45,522 bases of DNA from Alphaproteobacteria bacterium (GCA_017621635.1 JAGASU010000027.1:1-45522); one strand, 5' to 3'. Positions 8,942 to 17,757 are shown, counted from the first letter of the stretch. Made by a program: numbers and translations. The notes: a model not told the origin generated them from the letters alone.

Positions 8942-11056
8942 ATGGTCAATTGGAATGTGCACCGCAAAGAAATTCAATGGGGCGGTCGCAAATTAGTTTT
9001 AGAAACAGGTAAAATCGCAAAGCAGGCAACAGGTGCCGTTTATGCAAGTTATGGAAATACGGTCGTTGTTGCAACTGTTGTTGCTGCAAAAGAAGCAAAA
9101 GCTGATCAGGATTTTTTCCCTTTAACTGTTAACTATCAGGAAAAATATTATGCAACCGGCAAAATCCCCGGCGGCTTTATGAAACGTGAAGGCAAACCTT
9201 CCGAACGTGAAGTTTTGGTTTCCCGCCTTATTGACCGCCCGATTCGTCCGTTATTTCCTGACGCATTCAAAAATGAAGTTCAAATCGTCTGCACCACAAT
9301 TGCACACGATAAAAAGACAGACTCAGACATTTTAGCAATGATTGCCGCTTCTGCCGCATTAGCAGTTTCCGGCATTCCGTTTTTAGGTCCGATTGGCGCG
9401 GCCAAAGTCGGCTACATCAACGGAGAGTATGTTTTGAACCCGACAGTTGAAGAGTTAAAAAATTCCGAGTTGGAATTAACCGTTGCCGGAACAAGCGAAG
9501 GCGTTTTGATGGTTGAATCCGAAGCCAATGAACTCTCGGAAGAAACAATGTTAAACGCCGTTATGTTCGGTTTTGATAACTTCCAAAGCGTTATCAATAT
9601 GATAAACGAACTCAAAGCCGAAGCCGGCAAAGAGCCGTGGGAATCACCGGTATTTCCGCCGGAGTTTGATGAACTCTACAATCGTATTGAAAAAGAATTT
9701 CGCGCCAAATACGAAGAAGCTTTCAACGAAGTGGACAAACAAAAACGCTCAACCCGTTTAGGCGAATTAAGCGCTGAAGTTAATGCTACTATTGATCCGG
9801 AAAACGAGTTTGAAACCCGTTATGCTTTAGATGCTGTTGAAAAATTAATGCACTCGGTAATGCGTGAAAAAGTATTAACCACCGGCTCGCGTATTGACGG
9901 CCGTGACACCAAAACTGTCCGCCCGATTACCTGTGAAGTTAATTTATTGCCGACAACACACGGCTCTGCCCTGTTCACCCGCGGTGAAACGCAGGCTTTG
10001 GTTGTAACAACCTTAGGCACCGGTGAAGATTCACAAATCATTGACGGTTTAATGGACGAATCACGCCAAGACTTTATGTTAAACTATAACTTCCCGCCGT
10101 TCTCGGTTGGCGAATGTGGCAGATTAGGTTCTCCGGGGCGTCGTGAAATCGGTCACGGTAAACTTGCATGGCGTGCTATTCACCCGATGTTACCGAAAGA
10201 CAAGGCCGAATTTCCTTATACAATCCGCGTTGTTTCGGATATTATGGAATCAAACGGTTCTTCCTCAATGGCAACCGTATGCGGTTCTGTCTTGTCTTTG
10301 ATGGACGCCGGTGTTCCGTTGAAAAAGCCTGTTGCCGGTATTGCTATGGGTTTAATCAAAGAAGACGATGGCAGAGTTGCGATTTTGACTGATATCTTGG
10401 GCGATGAAGACCACCTTGGCGATATGGATTTCAAAGTTGCCGGAACAAAAGACGGCGTAACCGCTTTGCAAATGGATATTAAAATCACCTCCATCACCAA
10501 AGAGATTATGAAAAATGCTTTAGCTCAGGCACACGAGGGACGTATTCACATTTTGGGTGAAATGGCCAAAGCTTTGGCTGAACCTCGTCCGGAAGTTTCG
10601 CCGAACGCGCCGCGCATCATCACAATCAAAATTCCGGTAGACAAGATTCGTGAAGTCATCGGTACCGGTGGTAAGGTTATTCGTGAAATCATCGAAAAAA
10701 CCAACACCAAAATTGATATTGAAGATGACGGAACAGTCAATGTTGCAGCCGTCGACAAGAAAGACGCTGAAGCAGCGCTTGACATCATTAACGGTATCGT
10801 TGCTGTTCCTGAAGAAGGCAAAAACTACCACGGTGTCATCACCAAGATTATGGACTTTGGTGCTTTCGTCCGCTTCTTAGGCTCAACCGAAGGTTTGGTA
10901 CACATTTCTGAAATCAAAAACGAACGTATCGCTTCCGTAACTGATTTCTATAAAGAAGGTGATCAAATCTGGGTTAAATGTATGGGTACGGACAATCGCG
11001 GTAAAATCAGACTTTCCGCCAAACGTGTTAATCAGGAAACCGGTGAAGACGCTTAA
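8942..11056 (+). CDS. pnp: Polynucleotide phosphorylase
   Basis: 3'-to-5' phosphorolytic exoribonuclease of mRNA decay. Seen: two RNase PH-like cores ([24 protein letters not shown] early; [32 protein letters not shown] later), the [21 protein letters not shown] active-site region, a KH domain with [11 protein letters not shown], and a C-terminal S1 domain ([15 protein letters not shown]...GLVHISEI). An in-frame ATG exists 30 bases upstream (8912), but the start at 8942 is preferred: it follows AGGAAAGGT at the right distance and gives the usual [14 protein letters not shown] opening. Product 704 residues. Ends in a strong terminator. Confidence 0.97.
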   Translation: MVNWNVHRKEIQWGGRKLVLETGKIAKQATGAVYASYGNTVVVATVVAAKEAKADQDFFPLTVNYQEKYYATGKIPGGFMKREGKPSEREVLVSRLIDRPIRPLFPDAFKNEVQIVCTTIAHDKKTDSDILAMIAASAALAVSGIPFLGPIGAAKVGYINGEYVLNPTVEELKNSELELTVAGTSEGVLMVESEANELSEETMLNAVMFGFDNFQSVINMINELKAEAGKEPWESPVFPPEFDELYNRIEKEFRAKYEEAFNEVDKQKRSTRLGELSAEVNATIDPENEFETRYALDAVEKLMHSVMREKVLTTGSRIDGRDTKTVRPITCEVNLLPTTHGSALFTRGETQALVVTTLGTGEDSQIIDGLMDESRQDFMLNYNFPPFSVGECGRLGSPGRREIGHGKLAWRAIHPMLPKDKAEFPYTIRVVSDIMESNGSSSMATVCGSVLSLMDAGVPLKKPVAGIAMGLIKEDDGRVAILTDILGDEDHLGDMDFKVAGTKDGVTALQMDIKITSITKEIMKNALAQAHEGRIHILGEMAKALAEPRPEVSPNAPRIITIKIPVDKIREVIGTGGKVIREIIEKTNTKIDIEDDGTVNVAAVDKKDAEAALDIINGIVAVPEEGKNYHGVITKIMDFGAFVRFLGSTEGLVHISEIKNERIASVTDFYKEGDQIWVKCMGTDNRGKIRLSAKRVNQETGEDA

Positions 11057-11073
11057 GTCTTAAGCCTTTAAAC

Positions 11074-11112
11074 AAAAAAATAGTGTCTGTTTTAGCAGAC
11101 ACTATTTTTTTT
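11074..11112. terminator. Bidirectional terminator after pnp and the small minus-strand gene
   Basis: TAGTGTCTG pairs with CAGACACTA, flanked by seven or more A on one side and T on the other. It ends pnp, and on the minus strand it begins right at the stop codon of the 46-residue membrane protein gene. Confidence 0.9.
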
Positions 11113-11251
11113 ACTTTCCGTACAGCATACGCATGTATTCAAAAAGAACAATCGCACAAAGCAAAACCCCGACGAGCCAATACCCGCAACATAGCGCAAT
11201 AACTGCAACTAAGAGCAAAACAACAACTGCTCCGAAATACTTTTCAATCAT
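11111..11251 (-). CDS. Small hydrophobic membrane protein, 46 residues
   Basis: Not recognised as a family. The minus strand encodes MIEKYFGAVVVLLLVAVIAL, then CCGYWLVGVLLCAIVLFEYM, then RMLYGK and a stop. This is one long or two short membrane segments with a positively charged end that would face the cytoplasm. Support for a real gene: a promoter-like pair (TTTACT, 17 bases, TATTAT) upstream at 11383-11411, and a terminator that starts exactly at its stop. The ribosome site is weak (TTTGCGTT before ATG). The rest of its leader contains a 24-nt element also found in front of the divergent gene at 11522. Confidence 0.55.
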   Translation of the reverse strand: MIEKYFGAVVVLLLVAVIALCCGYWLVGVLLCAIVLFEYMRMLYGK

Positions 11252-11348
11252 AACGCAAATTATTAAATTAATAATATTCTAAACGTCATCAAGATAGCAT
11301 TTAAAAGAAGCTCTGTCAATTATTTAGTTCGGAGTTTTATAAAATTTC

Positions 11349-11372
11349 GCTGATAAAAAACGATCCTTTTTT
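11349..11372 (-). repeat. Inverted 24-nt element, copy facing the small minus-strand gene
   Basis: On the minus strand this reads AAAAAAGGATCGTTT, then TTTATCAGC. It matches 11484-11507 on the plus strand in 22 of 24 positions. Each copy lies in the 5' leader of one of two divergent genes, pointing with the gene. Confidence 0.7.
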
Positions 11373-11382
11373 CTACACAACT

Positions 11383-11411
11383 ATAATACCACAAAGTTAA
11401 AAATAAGTAAA
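11383..11411 (-). promoter_or_regulatory. Promoter for the 46-residue membrane protein gene
   Basis: On the minus strand: -35 TTTACT, 17-base spacer, -10 TATTAT at 11388-11383. Transcription would start near 11376 and run through the shared 24-nt element into the small gene. Confidence 0.5.
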
Positions 11412-11475
11412 CTTAAAAATCATTTAAATACATAGACCTACTCCCAATCCTCTGTAAAACCGAAGCTCTCCTTAC

Positions 11476-11509
11476 CTGCTGAAAAAAAAGGATCGTTTAT
11501 TTTCAGCAG
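11476..11509 (+). promoter_or_regulatory. Hairpin just before the ribosome site of the 11522 gene, containing the second 24-nt element
   Basis: CTGCTGAAAA pairs perfectly with TTTTCAGCAG around a 14-base loop that shows AAAAGGATCGTTTA. The Shine-Dalgarno AAAGG follows directly (11510-11514) and ATG is at 11522. This position could control ribosome access. The loop belongs to the 24-nt element 11484-11507, whose partner is at 11349-11372. Confidence 0.6.
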
Positions 11510-11521
11510 AAAGGAAAACCC

Positions 11522-12205
11522 ATGAGCTATAAAATTTCACAACAAGATATTGACACCATAAAAACTAATGGTACACCCGTTGTCAGCGGAACAATGAGAT
11601 ATGTTATCCCGCTTGATAAATTGTCTAATAAATTTGATTTTATTAACCCCAAAGACGCCGGCACCGAATGGGGAAACCAAAGCCTAAAAGGTGACGGAAA
11701 CGATATTTTACTACTAAACGGCTTAACCCCCGAACAAATAGAAAAAATTGAAACCTATGCCGCCAAATTTGAGCAAGAAAAACAAAAACCAATCTCTGAT
11801 ATGCACTTAGTCGAATTAAAGCAATTTATGTCCTACCTGTCAAAAAACGGCTTTAATGATGTCTATTGTTCCGATAAACAATATATGGAAACATCATTAA
11901 CCGCAAATGATTCAAACAAGCGTATCGGCCTCTACGCCCGTAACAAAGACGCTGTCTGCCGCGCCGCAGTCCTTCCATTAGGCACGGTTTATAGTGACGG
12001 TCAAAAAGAGCAGATAGCAAATGTTGAAGGTGCTTTACTGATTGTTCCCGAATCCGGCCGTCAAGAAGACATTCGTATTACCAATGTCCCAGAAGATTAT
12101 GCACCCCTATCAGGCAAAGACCAAATAACCTCGTTGATTCACTTAAAAGCTGATGCGTCTAAACACCAAACAGCTCAGTTTGCAAAGCAAAATGACGGCA
12201 GATAA
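11522..12205 (+). CDS. Hypothetical protein, 227 residues
   Basis: Not recognised. No signal peptide or membrane segment; soluble, mixed charge. It has an LTPEQIEKIETYAAKFEQEKQK helix near 68-90 and a short low-complexity C-terminus rich in Gln, Lys and Ala. The start has AAAGG eight bases upstream and sits behind a hairpin leader. It lies between two strong terminators, so it is a single-gene unit. It may belong to a lineage-specific cytosolic family. Confidence 0.75.
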   Translation: MSYKISQQDIDTIKTNGTPVVSGTMRYVIPLDKLSNKFDFINPKDAGTEWGNQSLKGDGNDILLLNGLTPEQIEKIETYAAKFEQEKQKPISDMHLVELKQFMSYLSKNGFNDVYCSDKQYMETSLTANDSNKRIGLYARNKDAVCRAAVLPLGTVYSDGQKEQIANVEGALLIVPESGRQEDIRITNVPEDYAPLSGKDQITSLIHLKADASKHQTAQFAKQNDGR

Positions 12206-12227
12206 AACAGCACTCACGTTAATATCA

Positions 12228-12257
12228 AAAAAGCGGCAGAGTTTCTGCCGCTTTTTA
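12228..12257. terminator. Bidirectional terminator between the 11522 gene and pfkA
   Basis: AAAAAGCGGCAGA pairs with TCTGCCGCTTTTT around a short loop, with A- and T-runs on both sides. It serves two convergent genes. Confidence 0.9.
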
Positions 12258-12275
12258 TTTCAATCATCGGTAAAA

Positions 12276-13355
12276 CTAAATTTCGCCGACATACATACCC
12301 ATATCAACCGCGGCACGAACATAAACGCTGTCTTTATTAAGCATTGTCGTTCCTTCGGCAACAACTTCTTCTAACGGATAAGTATCAATTTTATCACCAT
12401 TTAAGGCTACCATAACATCTGTCTTGCCTTCTTTAAGAAGCTCAACCGCCTTTGCACCGAAAGCACAAGCCAAAGCTCTGTCAAACGCTGTCGGATCACC
12501 GGCACGCTGAACGTGACCGAGTTTGGTAACGCGGGTCTGGAAACCGGAATATTTTTGGTTAATAGCTGCACTCAAATATTCGCCGATACCACCGTTAATC
12601 TTCTCACCGATAAGGTTTTTGCTATTAGAAACCATCTCACCCGATTCGGTATGAACCCCCTCGGAAACTACAATCACCGCATGATTTCTGCCACGAGCCT
12701 TAATGCTTTTTAATTTATTGATAATCCCGTCAATCGTATAAGGAATTTCAGGAACCAAGCATACATCGGCAAAACCGGCAACAGCTGAGTGCATAGCCAA
12801 ATGTCCGGCATCACGTCCCATAACTTCCAAAATCAAAGCGCGCTGATGCGAACGCGCTGTCTTCCACAAAGCGTCAACCGCTTCAACACAAACCTGACAA
12901 GCCGAATTAAAGCCGACCGAATATTGTGTAAGCGGCGTGTCGTTATCAATCGTCTTCGGAATACCGACCATCTTAACGCCCGCATTGCGGCAATAATTGC
13001 TGACAATGTTCATGCTGCCGTCACCACCGACAACAACGACGGCGTCCAACCCTAACTCAGCAACACCTTTGCCGAACCGTTTGGAAATTTCTGCCTGCGA
13101 TTCCATCTTAACCCCCTTATTTAAAGAGCCTAAATAAGAACCGGCAATCCGCGGCCATGGCGTGTCAACAAAATTGCTCTCGGTTAAAATCTCATAAGAC
13201 AGCGGGGCCTCGGTCAAGCCGTCTGTTCCGTTATGAATACCATAAACTTCCCATCCGTACTTTGCAGCGGAACTAACCACCGAAGAAACCACGGCATTTA
13301 AGCCGGCGCAATCGCCACCGCTTGTCAAAATACCGATTTTTTTAATTTTCGTCAT
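12276..13355 (-). CDS. pfkA: 6-phosphofructokinase, group III / mixed-substrate type
   Basis: Phosphorylates fructose 6-phosphate to the 1,6-bisphosphate, the committing step of glycolysis. Seen: ILTSGGDCAGLNA (10-21), GGDGS (110-114), GIPKTIDNDTP (131-141) with the catalytic Asp, VEVMGRDAGHLA-like LEVMGRDAGHLA, and the late KLGHVQRAGDPTAFDR. Gly113 in GGDG is the residue linked to ATP use; PPi enzymes have Asp there. Lys134 in PKTID is typical of PPi and group III enzymes, where ordinary bacterial ATP-PFK has PGTID. So an ATP-using group III enzyme is the best guess. At 359 residues it fits. PFK is uncommon in alphaproteobacteria, which mostly use the Entner-Doudoroff route. Ribosome site AAGGATTAGAGT. 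Confidence 0.93.
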   Translation of the reverse strand: MTKIKKIGILTSGGDCAGLNAVVSSVVSSAAKYGWEVYGIHNGTDGLTEAPLSYEILTESNFVDTPWPRIAGSYLGSLNKGVKMESQAEISKRFGKGVAELGLDAVVVVGGDGSMNIVSNYCRNAGVKMVGIPKTIDNDTPLTQYSVGFNSACQVCVEAVDALWKTARSHQRALILEVMGRDAGHLAMHSAVAGFADVCLVPEIPYTIDGIINKLKSIKARGRNHAVIVVSEGVHTESGEMVSNSKNLIGEKINGGIGEYLSAAINQKYSGFQTRVTKLGHVQRAGDPTAFDRALACAFGAKAVELLKEGKTDVMVALNGDKIDTYPLEEVVAEGTTMLNKDSVYVRAAVDMGMYVGEI

Positions 13356-13474
13356 ACTCTAATCCTTGCATTATAATTCAGACCATTTTTTAGCATAGAT
13401 ACCTGATAATTTAAATATTGCCAGCAGAATTTTATTTTTTTTCACTAATTTTTACTTTCCGCTGTGAAAAAAAC

Positions 13475-13503
13475 TTGATTTTTAACAAAAAATAGGGTAT
13501 ACT
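13475..13503 (+). promoter_or_regulatory. Promoter for the 13562 gene
   Basis: TTGATT, 17-base spacer, TATACT, a near-consensus sigma-70 promoter; start of transcription about 13510, some 50 bases before the ATG. Confidence 0.6.
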
Positions 13504-13561
13504 GCCGTCAAATAATGAGAATCGCATTTATTGCGCTCAAACACTTTTTTCGGAGACAAAA

Positions 13562-13774
13562 ATGGCTAATTCAAATTCTTTCAATAAACTTCAAGTTCAG
13601 CTTTGCGAATTAAAACTTGAAGAAAGAAGAGTCAAATCAGATATAACCAAACTGGTAAAAAACCAACAGATGATTGATTTTTACCAAGCTCAGCAATTAA
13701 ACAAATTAAAAACCTCCGTTAAAAGCAAAATCCAAAAAATAGAAACCTTAATTAACCCTAATATTATCGCATAA
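13562..13774 (+). CDS. Small coiled-coil protein, DUF465/YdcH-like
   Basis: 70 residues, almost all helix, with heptad-like Leu/Ile spacing and no signal or membrane part. The C-terminal half (QLNKLKTSVKSKIQKIETL) resembles the LKKxKLxLKDEIxxLE pattern of the short alphaproteobacterial DUF465 proteins, whose role is unknown. The match is weak, so this is a suggestion. It has a near-consensus promoter and a good ribosome site (TTCGGAGACAAAA). The DUF4422 gene follows 45 bases downstream. Confidence 0.6.
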   Translation: MANSNSFNKLQVQLCELKLEERRVKSDITKLVKNQQMIDFYQAQQLNKLKTSVKSKIQKIETLINPNIIA

Positions 13775-13819
13775 TCTGCCACTTCAAGATACACCGGCGC
13801 AAATTTGTGGGCTAAAAAA

Positions 13820-14974
13820 ATGAAAAACAGCAAATACACTTTCCCTCTCCTCGTGATATTTGCTGTTTTCATTTTATGCGCTGTTTCCTATATTCTGTTT
13901 ATCTATAAAACCGACTATCTGAAAATCTTTGTCGTATACTACAAACCGGCACCAATAATAAAAACAGAAATTTTCGAACCCCTGCAAGGCGGCAGAAAAA
14001 TTGTCAACACCCCCTCTCGCCGAGGGACCTTCACTCAAGATGAAATCACTTGGTTAAAGGATAATATGATAGGCGACGACACCGGCGACAATATTTCCGA
14101 ATTAAACCGTAACTTTGCCGAAATCACCGCCCTTTACTGGATTTGGAAAAACACCTCGTCCCCCTATGTCGGGATGTTTCACTACCGCCGTTTTTTAAGT
14201 ATCAACGCTAATGCACATTACCCGATGGTAAATTTCCCTTCAATGCGCTTTCGCACACTCGGCTTAAAACACTTGGAAAGCTTCTCAAAAGAATTTTTAC
14301 ATGACCTTGAACTTGAAAAAAAATATATTCTCCCGTGGTTTGCCACGCATGATATTTTGGTTTCCGAACCGATTAAGCTTAACGCCTATGAGCAATACCA
14401 AAAAGAACACGTCATCTCAGACTTAAACAAAGCCTTAGATATTATCAAACAAAAATACCCCGAGATGCACGCCTTTGCCCTGCAAACCCTCAATAGTCAG
14501 AACGGCTTTTACCCGACCAATATGTTTATCACCCGTCGTGACGTACTAAACAGATATGCCTCTTGGCTGTTCAGTATTCTCCTACCGCTTTATGATGAGA
14601 TAAAAGAAAAGGTTAATGCCCGCGATACCGAACAAAAATTAGCCTTTGCCTATCTCTCGGAACGTTTGTTCACGGTTTATCTGCGTTATGAGCAACAAAC
14701 CCACGGCTTGCGCATTAAAGAATTTCCTTTTGCCCTGGCCTCAAACTTTTTCACCCCGCCGGCCGATATGCCTTATATTATCTTAAAAACGCCCGAATGG
14801 GAAGACGTATTTATCGCCCAGTCAGAAAATCGGATCTGCAGTTTTAATAACAAATTTAAAAATTGTGCCAAGTTCAAAATCGCCCCCAATGGCCGCTTAA
14901 AAGCAGTTTGGGATAACGGCGGCACATCCTTTTTTAAACACAACGCCGACAATACGTTCGAACTTGAAAAATAA
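13820..14974 (+). CDS. DUF4422 protein (putative glycosyltransferase) with N-terminal membrane anchor
   Basis: DUF4422 is found in capsule and LPS glycosyltransferases (galactopyranose-type). Seen: the motif block GDDTGDNISELNRNFAEITALYWIW, then VGMFHYRRFL, then a TNMFITRRDVLNRY-like segment, in the usual family order. A hydrophobic stretch at about 9-31 (TFPLLVIFAVFILCAVSYILF) anchors the protein; most family members have none. A TTG 15 bases upstream is in frame, but ATG at 13820 is the natural start. No other polysaccharide genes surround it, so its acceptor cannot be guessed. Confidence 0.8.
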   Translation: MKNSKYTFPLLVIFAVFILCAVSYILFIYKTDYLKIFVVYYKPAPIIKTEIFEPLQGGRKIVNTPSRRGTFTQDEITWLKDNMIGDDTGDNISELNRNFAEITALYWIWKNTSSPYVGMFHYRRFLSINANAHYPMVNFPSMRFRTLGLKHLESFSKEFLHDLELEKKYILPWFATHDILVSEPIKLNAYEQYQKEHVISDLNKALDIIKQKYPEMHAFALQTLNSQNGFYPTNMFITRRDVLNRYASWLFSILLPLYDEIKEKVNARDTEQKLAFAYLSERLFTVYLRYEQQTHGLRIKEFPFALASNFFTPPADMPYIILKTPEWEDVFIAQSENRICSFNNKFKNCAKFKIAPNGRLKAVWDNGGTSFFKHNADNTFELEK

Positions 14975-15075
14975 GTAAAAAATTATTATTTTTTTCATCA
15001 AATTAACCGAACATAAATAAACCGCCGCATAAAATAACAAAAATTTTGTTTTAATCCTTATCTGACGGAAGAAAA

Positions 15076-17025
15076 ATGCACGCAATACACTCGCTTATTG
15101 TTGACTTAACGCTGATTACAATTTATGCCGGACTAACCACCTTACTCTGCAAAAAACTAAAACAACCGATTGTTTTAGGCTACGTCTTAGCCGGTATTTT
15201 TGCCGGCCCCTATTTTAATTTTCTTCCGACCGTCAGCGACAAAGAAGACCTCACTTTGTGGGCGGATATCGGCGTTATTTTCCTTCTCTTCGGCTTAGGA
15301 CTTGAATTTAGTTTCAAAAAAATGCTAAACGTCGGCAAAGCTGCAATGATTACCGCCAACGCCAACATTATTTTTATGCTCTTTTTAGGCTACAACACCG
15401 GACTTTTACTCGGCTGGTCTACCATGGACAGTTTTTTCTTAGGCTCAATGATTTCTATGTCCTCCACCACCATCATCATCAAAACCTTTAATGAGCTTAA
15501 CATCAAAAAACAACGTTTCACTGACTTGGTGTTCGGCGTCCTAATTGTTGAAGATTTAATGGGAATCTTGCTCTTGGTTCTCCTCCCGACTATTGCCATG
15601 GGTTCCACCATTAACGGTACCGAGCTGGCCTTAAGTACGTTAAAACTCATATTTTTCTTAATTCTTTGTTTTATCACCGGCATTTATCTCGTCCCCACCT
15701 TTCTAAATAAAGTCGAAAAACTCTTAAGCGATGAAATGCTGTTGCTCATCACCATCAGCCTCTGCTTCGGTATGGTTCTTCTAGCCACTTCCTCAGGCTT
15801 TTCTTCTGCTTTGGGCGCATTCATTATGGGCTCGATTTTAGCAGAAACTTCCCTAATCGAACGTATAGAAAAGAATTTAAAACCGCTAAAAGACTTCTTT
15901 GGTGCCGTTTTCTTCGTTTCCGTCGGTATGATGGTTGACCCAGCCATGTTCATTACCTACGCCAAACCTATATGCATTATTACCATCATCGTCATTCTTG
16001 GTATGGTAACTTTCTCAACATTAGGCTTCACAGCCTCTGGAGAAACGTTAAAAACATCCGTTTATGGTGCATTTTCTTTAGCCCAAGTCGGCGAATTTGC
16101 TTTTATTATCGCCTCACTCGGTATGAGCTTAGGCGTTTTAAGCCCTAAAGTTTATCCGATAATCGTTGCCGTTTCGGTTATCACCACCTTTTTAACCCCG
16201 CTCATGATAAAATCAGCCGATCCGGCTTATAAATACCTTAACAAAAAACTTCCCGAATCTTGGCTGACATACATTAACAAATACGCCTCCTCCGCCACAA
16301 TAACCCATAACGAGGAACGCTTATGGAGCGCCTTATTTAAGAGTTATCTCTTGCGCTTAACGCTCTTTTCAATTATTCTTTACAGCATCATTGCTTTTTC
16401 AACAGCTATTCGCCCGTTTGTCCGCCAAATTATTCCCTACCGAATTTTAGCTAATATCCTGATGACTTTCTTAACATTTTTACTAATGTCCCCTTTCTTA
16501 AAAGCTCTCATCGGTTGGAATATCATCACTTCAAAATTCATAAAAACCAAACTGCACTGGTTGTTTCCCAAAAAACAAACCGATGAGCTTGAATTGGCAC
16601 GTACCTGCGAAAAAGAAAGCCACCATCCGGACACTGCAAATGCCCTCAAAACGGCTGCCTGTGCTGTTTTGGATGAAAAGACGCTACGCCTGCGCAACTT
16701 TTTCGCCGAAAAAAACCAAGTTTCCAGAATTTACTATAAACTCTGGATGGCCAAAAAAGCAAACCGCCTGCCGCTGATTATTTTAACCAGTTTCAGAATA
16801 CTTGTGTCATCTTTCTTCATCGTTACGGTTGTTCACAAATTTTTAAGCGAAAACCCGAAATTGACCTTTATCCTCTTACTGTTAACAATCTTTTCGGTTT
16901 CTCGATCCCGTTGGTTATTAGATCAATACTTAAAAATTGAAACGCAGTTCTTAAACAATCTCAAAGGACGCACCCCTTCTAACCCCGACAATGAAGAAAA
17001 AACGCCACCTACATCTCCGGCATAA
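15076..17025 (+). CDS. CPA2-family monovalent cation:proton antiporter (KefB-like)
   Basis: Inner-membrane exchanger moving K+ or Na+ against protons, for pH or osmotic control. Seen: about a dozen membrane segments in the first 400 residues, with the family start LCKKLKQPIVLGYVLAGIFAGPY, LFGLGLEFSFKKM, SMSSTTIIIKTFNEL, a VLIVEDLMGILLL core with the ion-binding Asp, and FGAVFFVSVGMMVDP. It is 649 residues long. The C-terminal part (about 420-620) has further hydrophobic segments and charged linkers but no recognisable RCK/TrkA-N nucleotide-binding domain, so it is not a full Kef channel. Its last 17 bases overlap the convergent recombinase gene. Confidence 0.88.
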   Translation: MHAIHSLIVDLTLITIYAGLTTLLCKKLKQPIVLGYVLAGIFAGPYFNFLPTVSDKEDLTLWADIGVIFLLFGLGLEFSFKKMLNVGKAAMITANANIIFMLFLGYNTGLLLGWSTMDSFFLGSMISMSSTTIIIKTFNELNIKKQRFTDLVFGVLIVEDLMGILLLVLLPTIAMGSTINGTELALSTLKLIFFLILCFITGIYLVPTFLNKVEKLLSDEMLLLITISLCFGMVLLATSSGFSSALGAFIMGSILAETSLIERIEKNLKPLKDFFGAVFFVSVGMMVDPAMFITYAKPICIITIIVILGMVTFSTLGFTASGETLKTSVYGAFSLAQVGEFAFIIASLGMSLGVLSPKVYPIIVAVSVITTFLTPLMIKSADPAYKYLNKKLPESWLTYINKYASSATITHNEERLWSALFKSYLLRLTLFSIILYSIIAFSTAIRPFVRQIIPYRILANILMTFLTFLLMSPFLKALIGWNIITSKFIKTKLHWLFPKKQTDELELARTCEKESHHPDTANALKTAACAVLDEKTLRLRNFFAEKNQVSRIYYKLWMAKKANRLPLIILTSFRILVSSFFIVTVVHKFLSENPKLTFILLLLTIFSVSRSRWLLDQYLKIETQFLNNLKGRTPSNPDNEEKTPPTSPA

Positions 17026-17629
17026 TTTCCGGCTCAAGTTTATGCTTGACGATATAACGGGAAAGAGTCAGTCTGTCAACCCGAAGCACACGCGCAATTT
17101 CTGATTTTGAAACATTGTCTACACGCATAGAGGTAATCTGTCGCTCTTTTCCGGCTAACTTTAAATGGCTGTTACGCCGTCCTTTGGGACGCCCCAAAAC
17201 CCGTCCCTCGGATTTTAGGCGCAGCAACGCCTCTTTTGTCCTCTGTGAAATAAGATTACGTTCAATCTCTGCCGACAATCCGAAAGCAAAAGCCAAAACC
17301 TTAGACTGAATATCCGTTCCCAAACGATAATTATCCTTAATCGTCCATACTTGAACCCCGTTTGACATGCAATAATGCAAAATACTCATAACCTGCAATA
17401 AATTACGCCCCAAACGTGAAAGCTCGGAAGCAATCAAAATATCGCCGTCCTTTAATTTTTTCAAAAGTTTTCCCAGTTTGCGCTTTTCCAGCTCTTTTGT
17501 CGCACTGATAGTTTCCATAATCCACTTTTCAATAATCATCTTATTATTAAAAGCATACGCTTTGATTTCAAAACGCTGATTTTCCGTTGTTTGCTTATCC
17601 GTACTAACTCTGATATATCCATAAATCAT
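17009..17629 (-). CDS. Serine recombinase, Mpi-type DNA invertase / resolvase
   Basis: Serine recombinases cut and re-join DNA through a Ser-linked intermediate. Seen: the resolvase catalytic domain opens MIYGYIRVSTDKQ with nucleophile Ser9, followed by the SRLGR motif with catalytic arginines, and KDNYRLGTDIQSKVLAFAFGLSAEIERNLISQRTKEAL, the long helix E. A C-terminal helix-turn-helix (SKSEIARVLRVDRLTLSRYI) binds the site. The wording closely resembles the master invertase Mpi family of Bacteroides, suggesting transfer from gut Bacteroidetes. The upstream region holds a near-palindrome ACGTTCAAAAGAACTAT (17657-17673), a possible recombination or operator site. At 206 residues it is complete. 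Confidence 0.93.
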   Translation of the reverse strand: MIYGYIRVSTDKQTTENQRFEIKAYAFNNKMIIEKWIMETISATKELEKRKLGKLLKKLKDGDILIASELSRLGRNLLQVMSILHYCMSNGVQVWTIKDNYRLGTDIQSKVLAFAFGLSAEIERNLISQRTKEALLRLKSEGRVLGRPKGRRNSHLKLAGKERQITSMRVDNVSKSEIARVLRVDRLTLSRYIVKHKLEPEIMPEM

Positions 17630-17721
17630 AATATAGTCCTTTCTTTTCTGAATTTACGTTCAAAAGAACTATGTCATTTTTTGAATAAACACACGTATAA
17701 AAAAATTACAAACAGGACTAA

Positions 17722-17748
17722 TAAAAAACAGGCCCCGTGACCGGAGCC
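17722..17748 (-). terminator. Terminator of the small lipoprotein gene
   Basis: On the minus strand GGCTCCG-GTCA-CGGGGCC (one G-T pair) is followed by TGTTTTTTATT. It lies directly after the lipoprotein stop. Confidence 0.8.
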
Positions 17749-17757
17749 TCCAACAAT

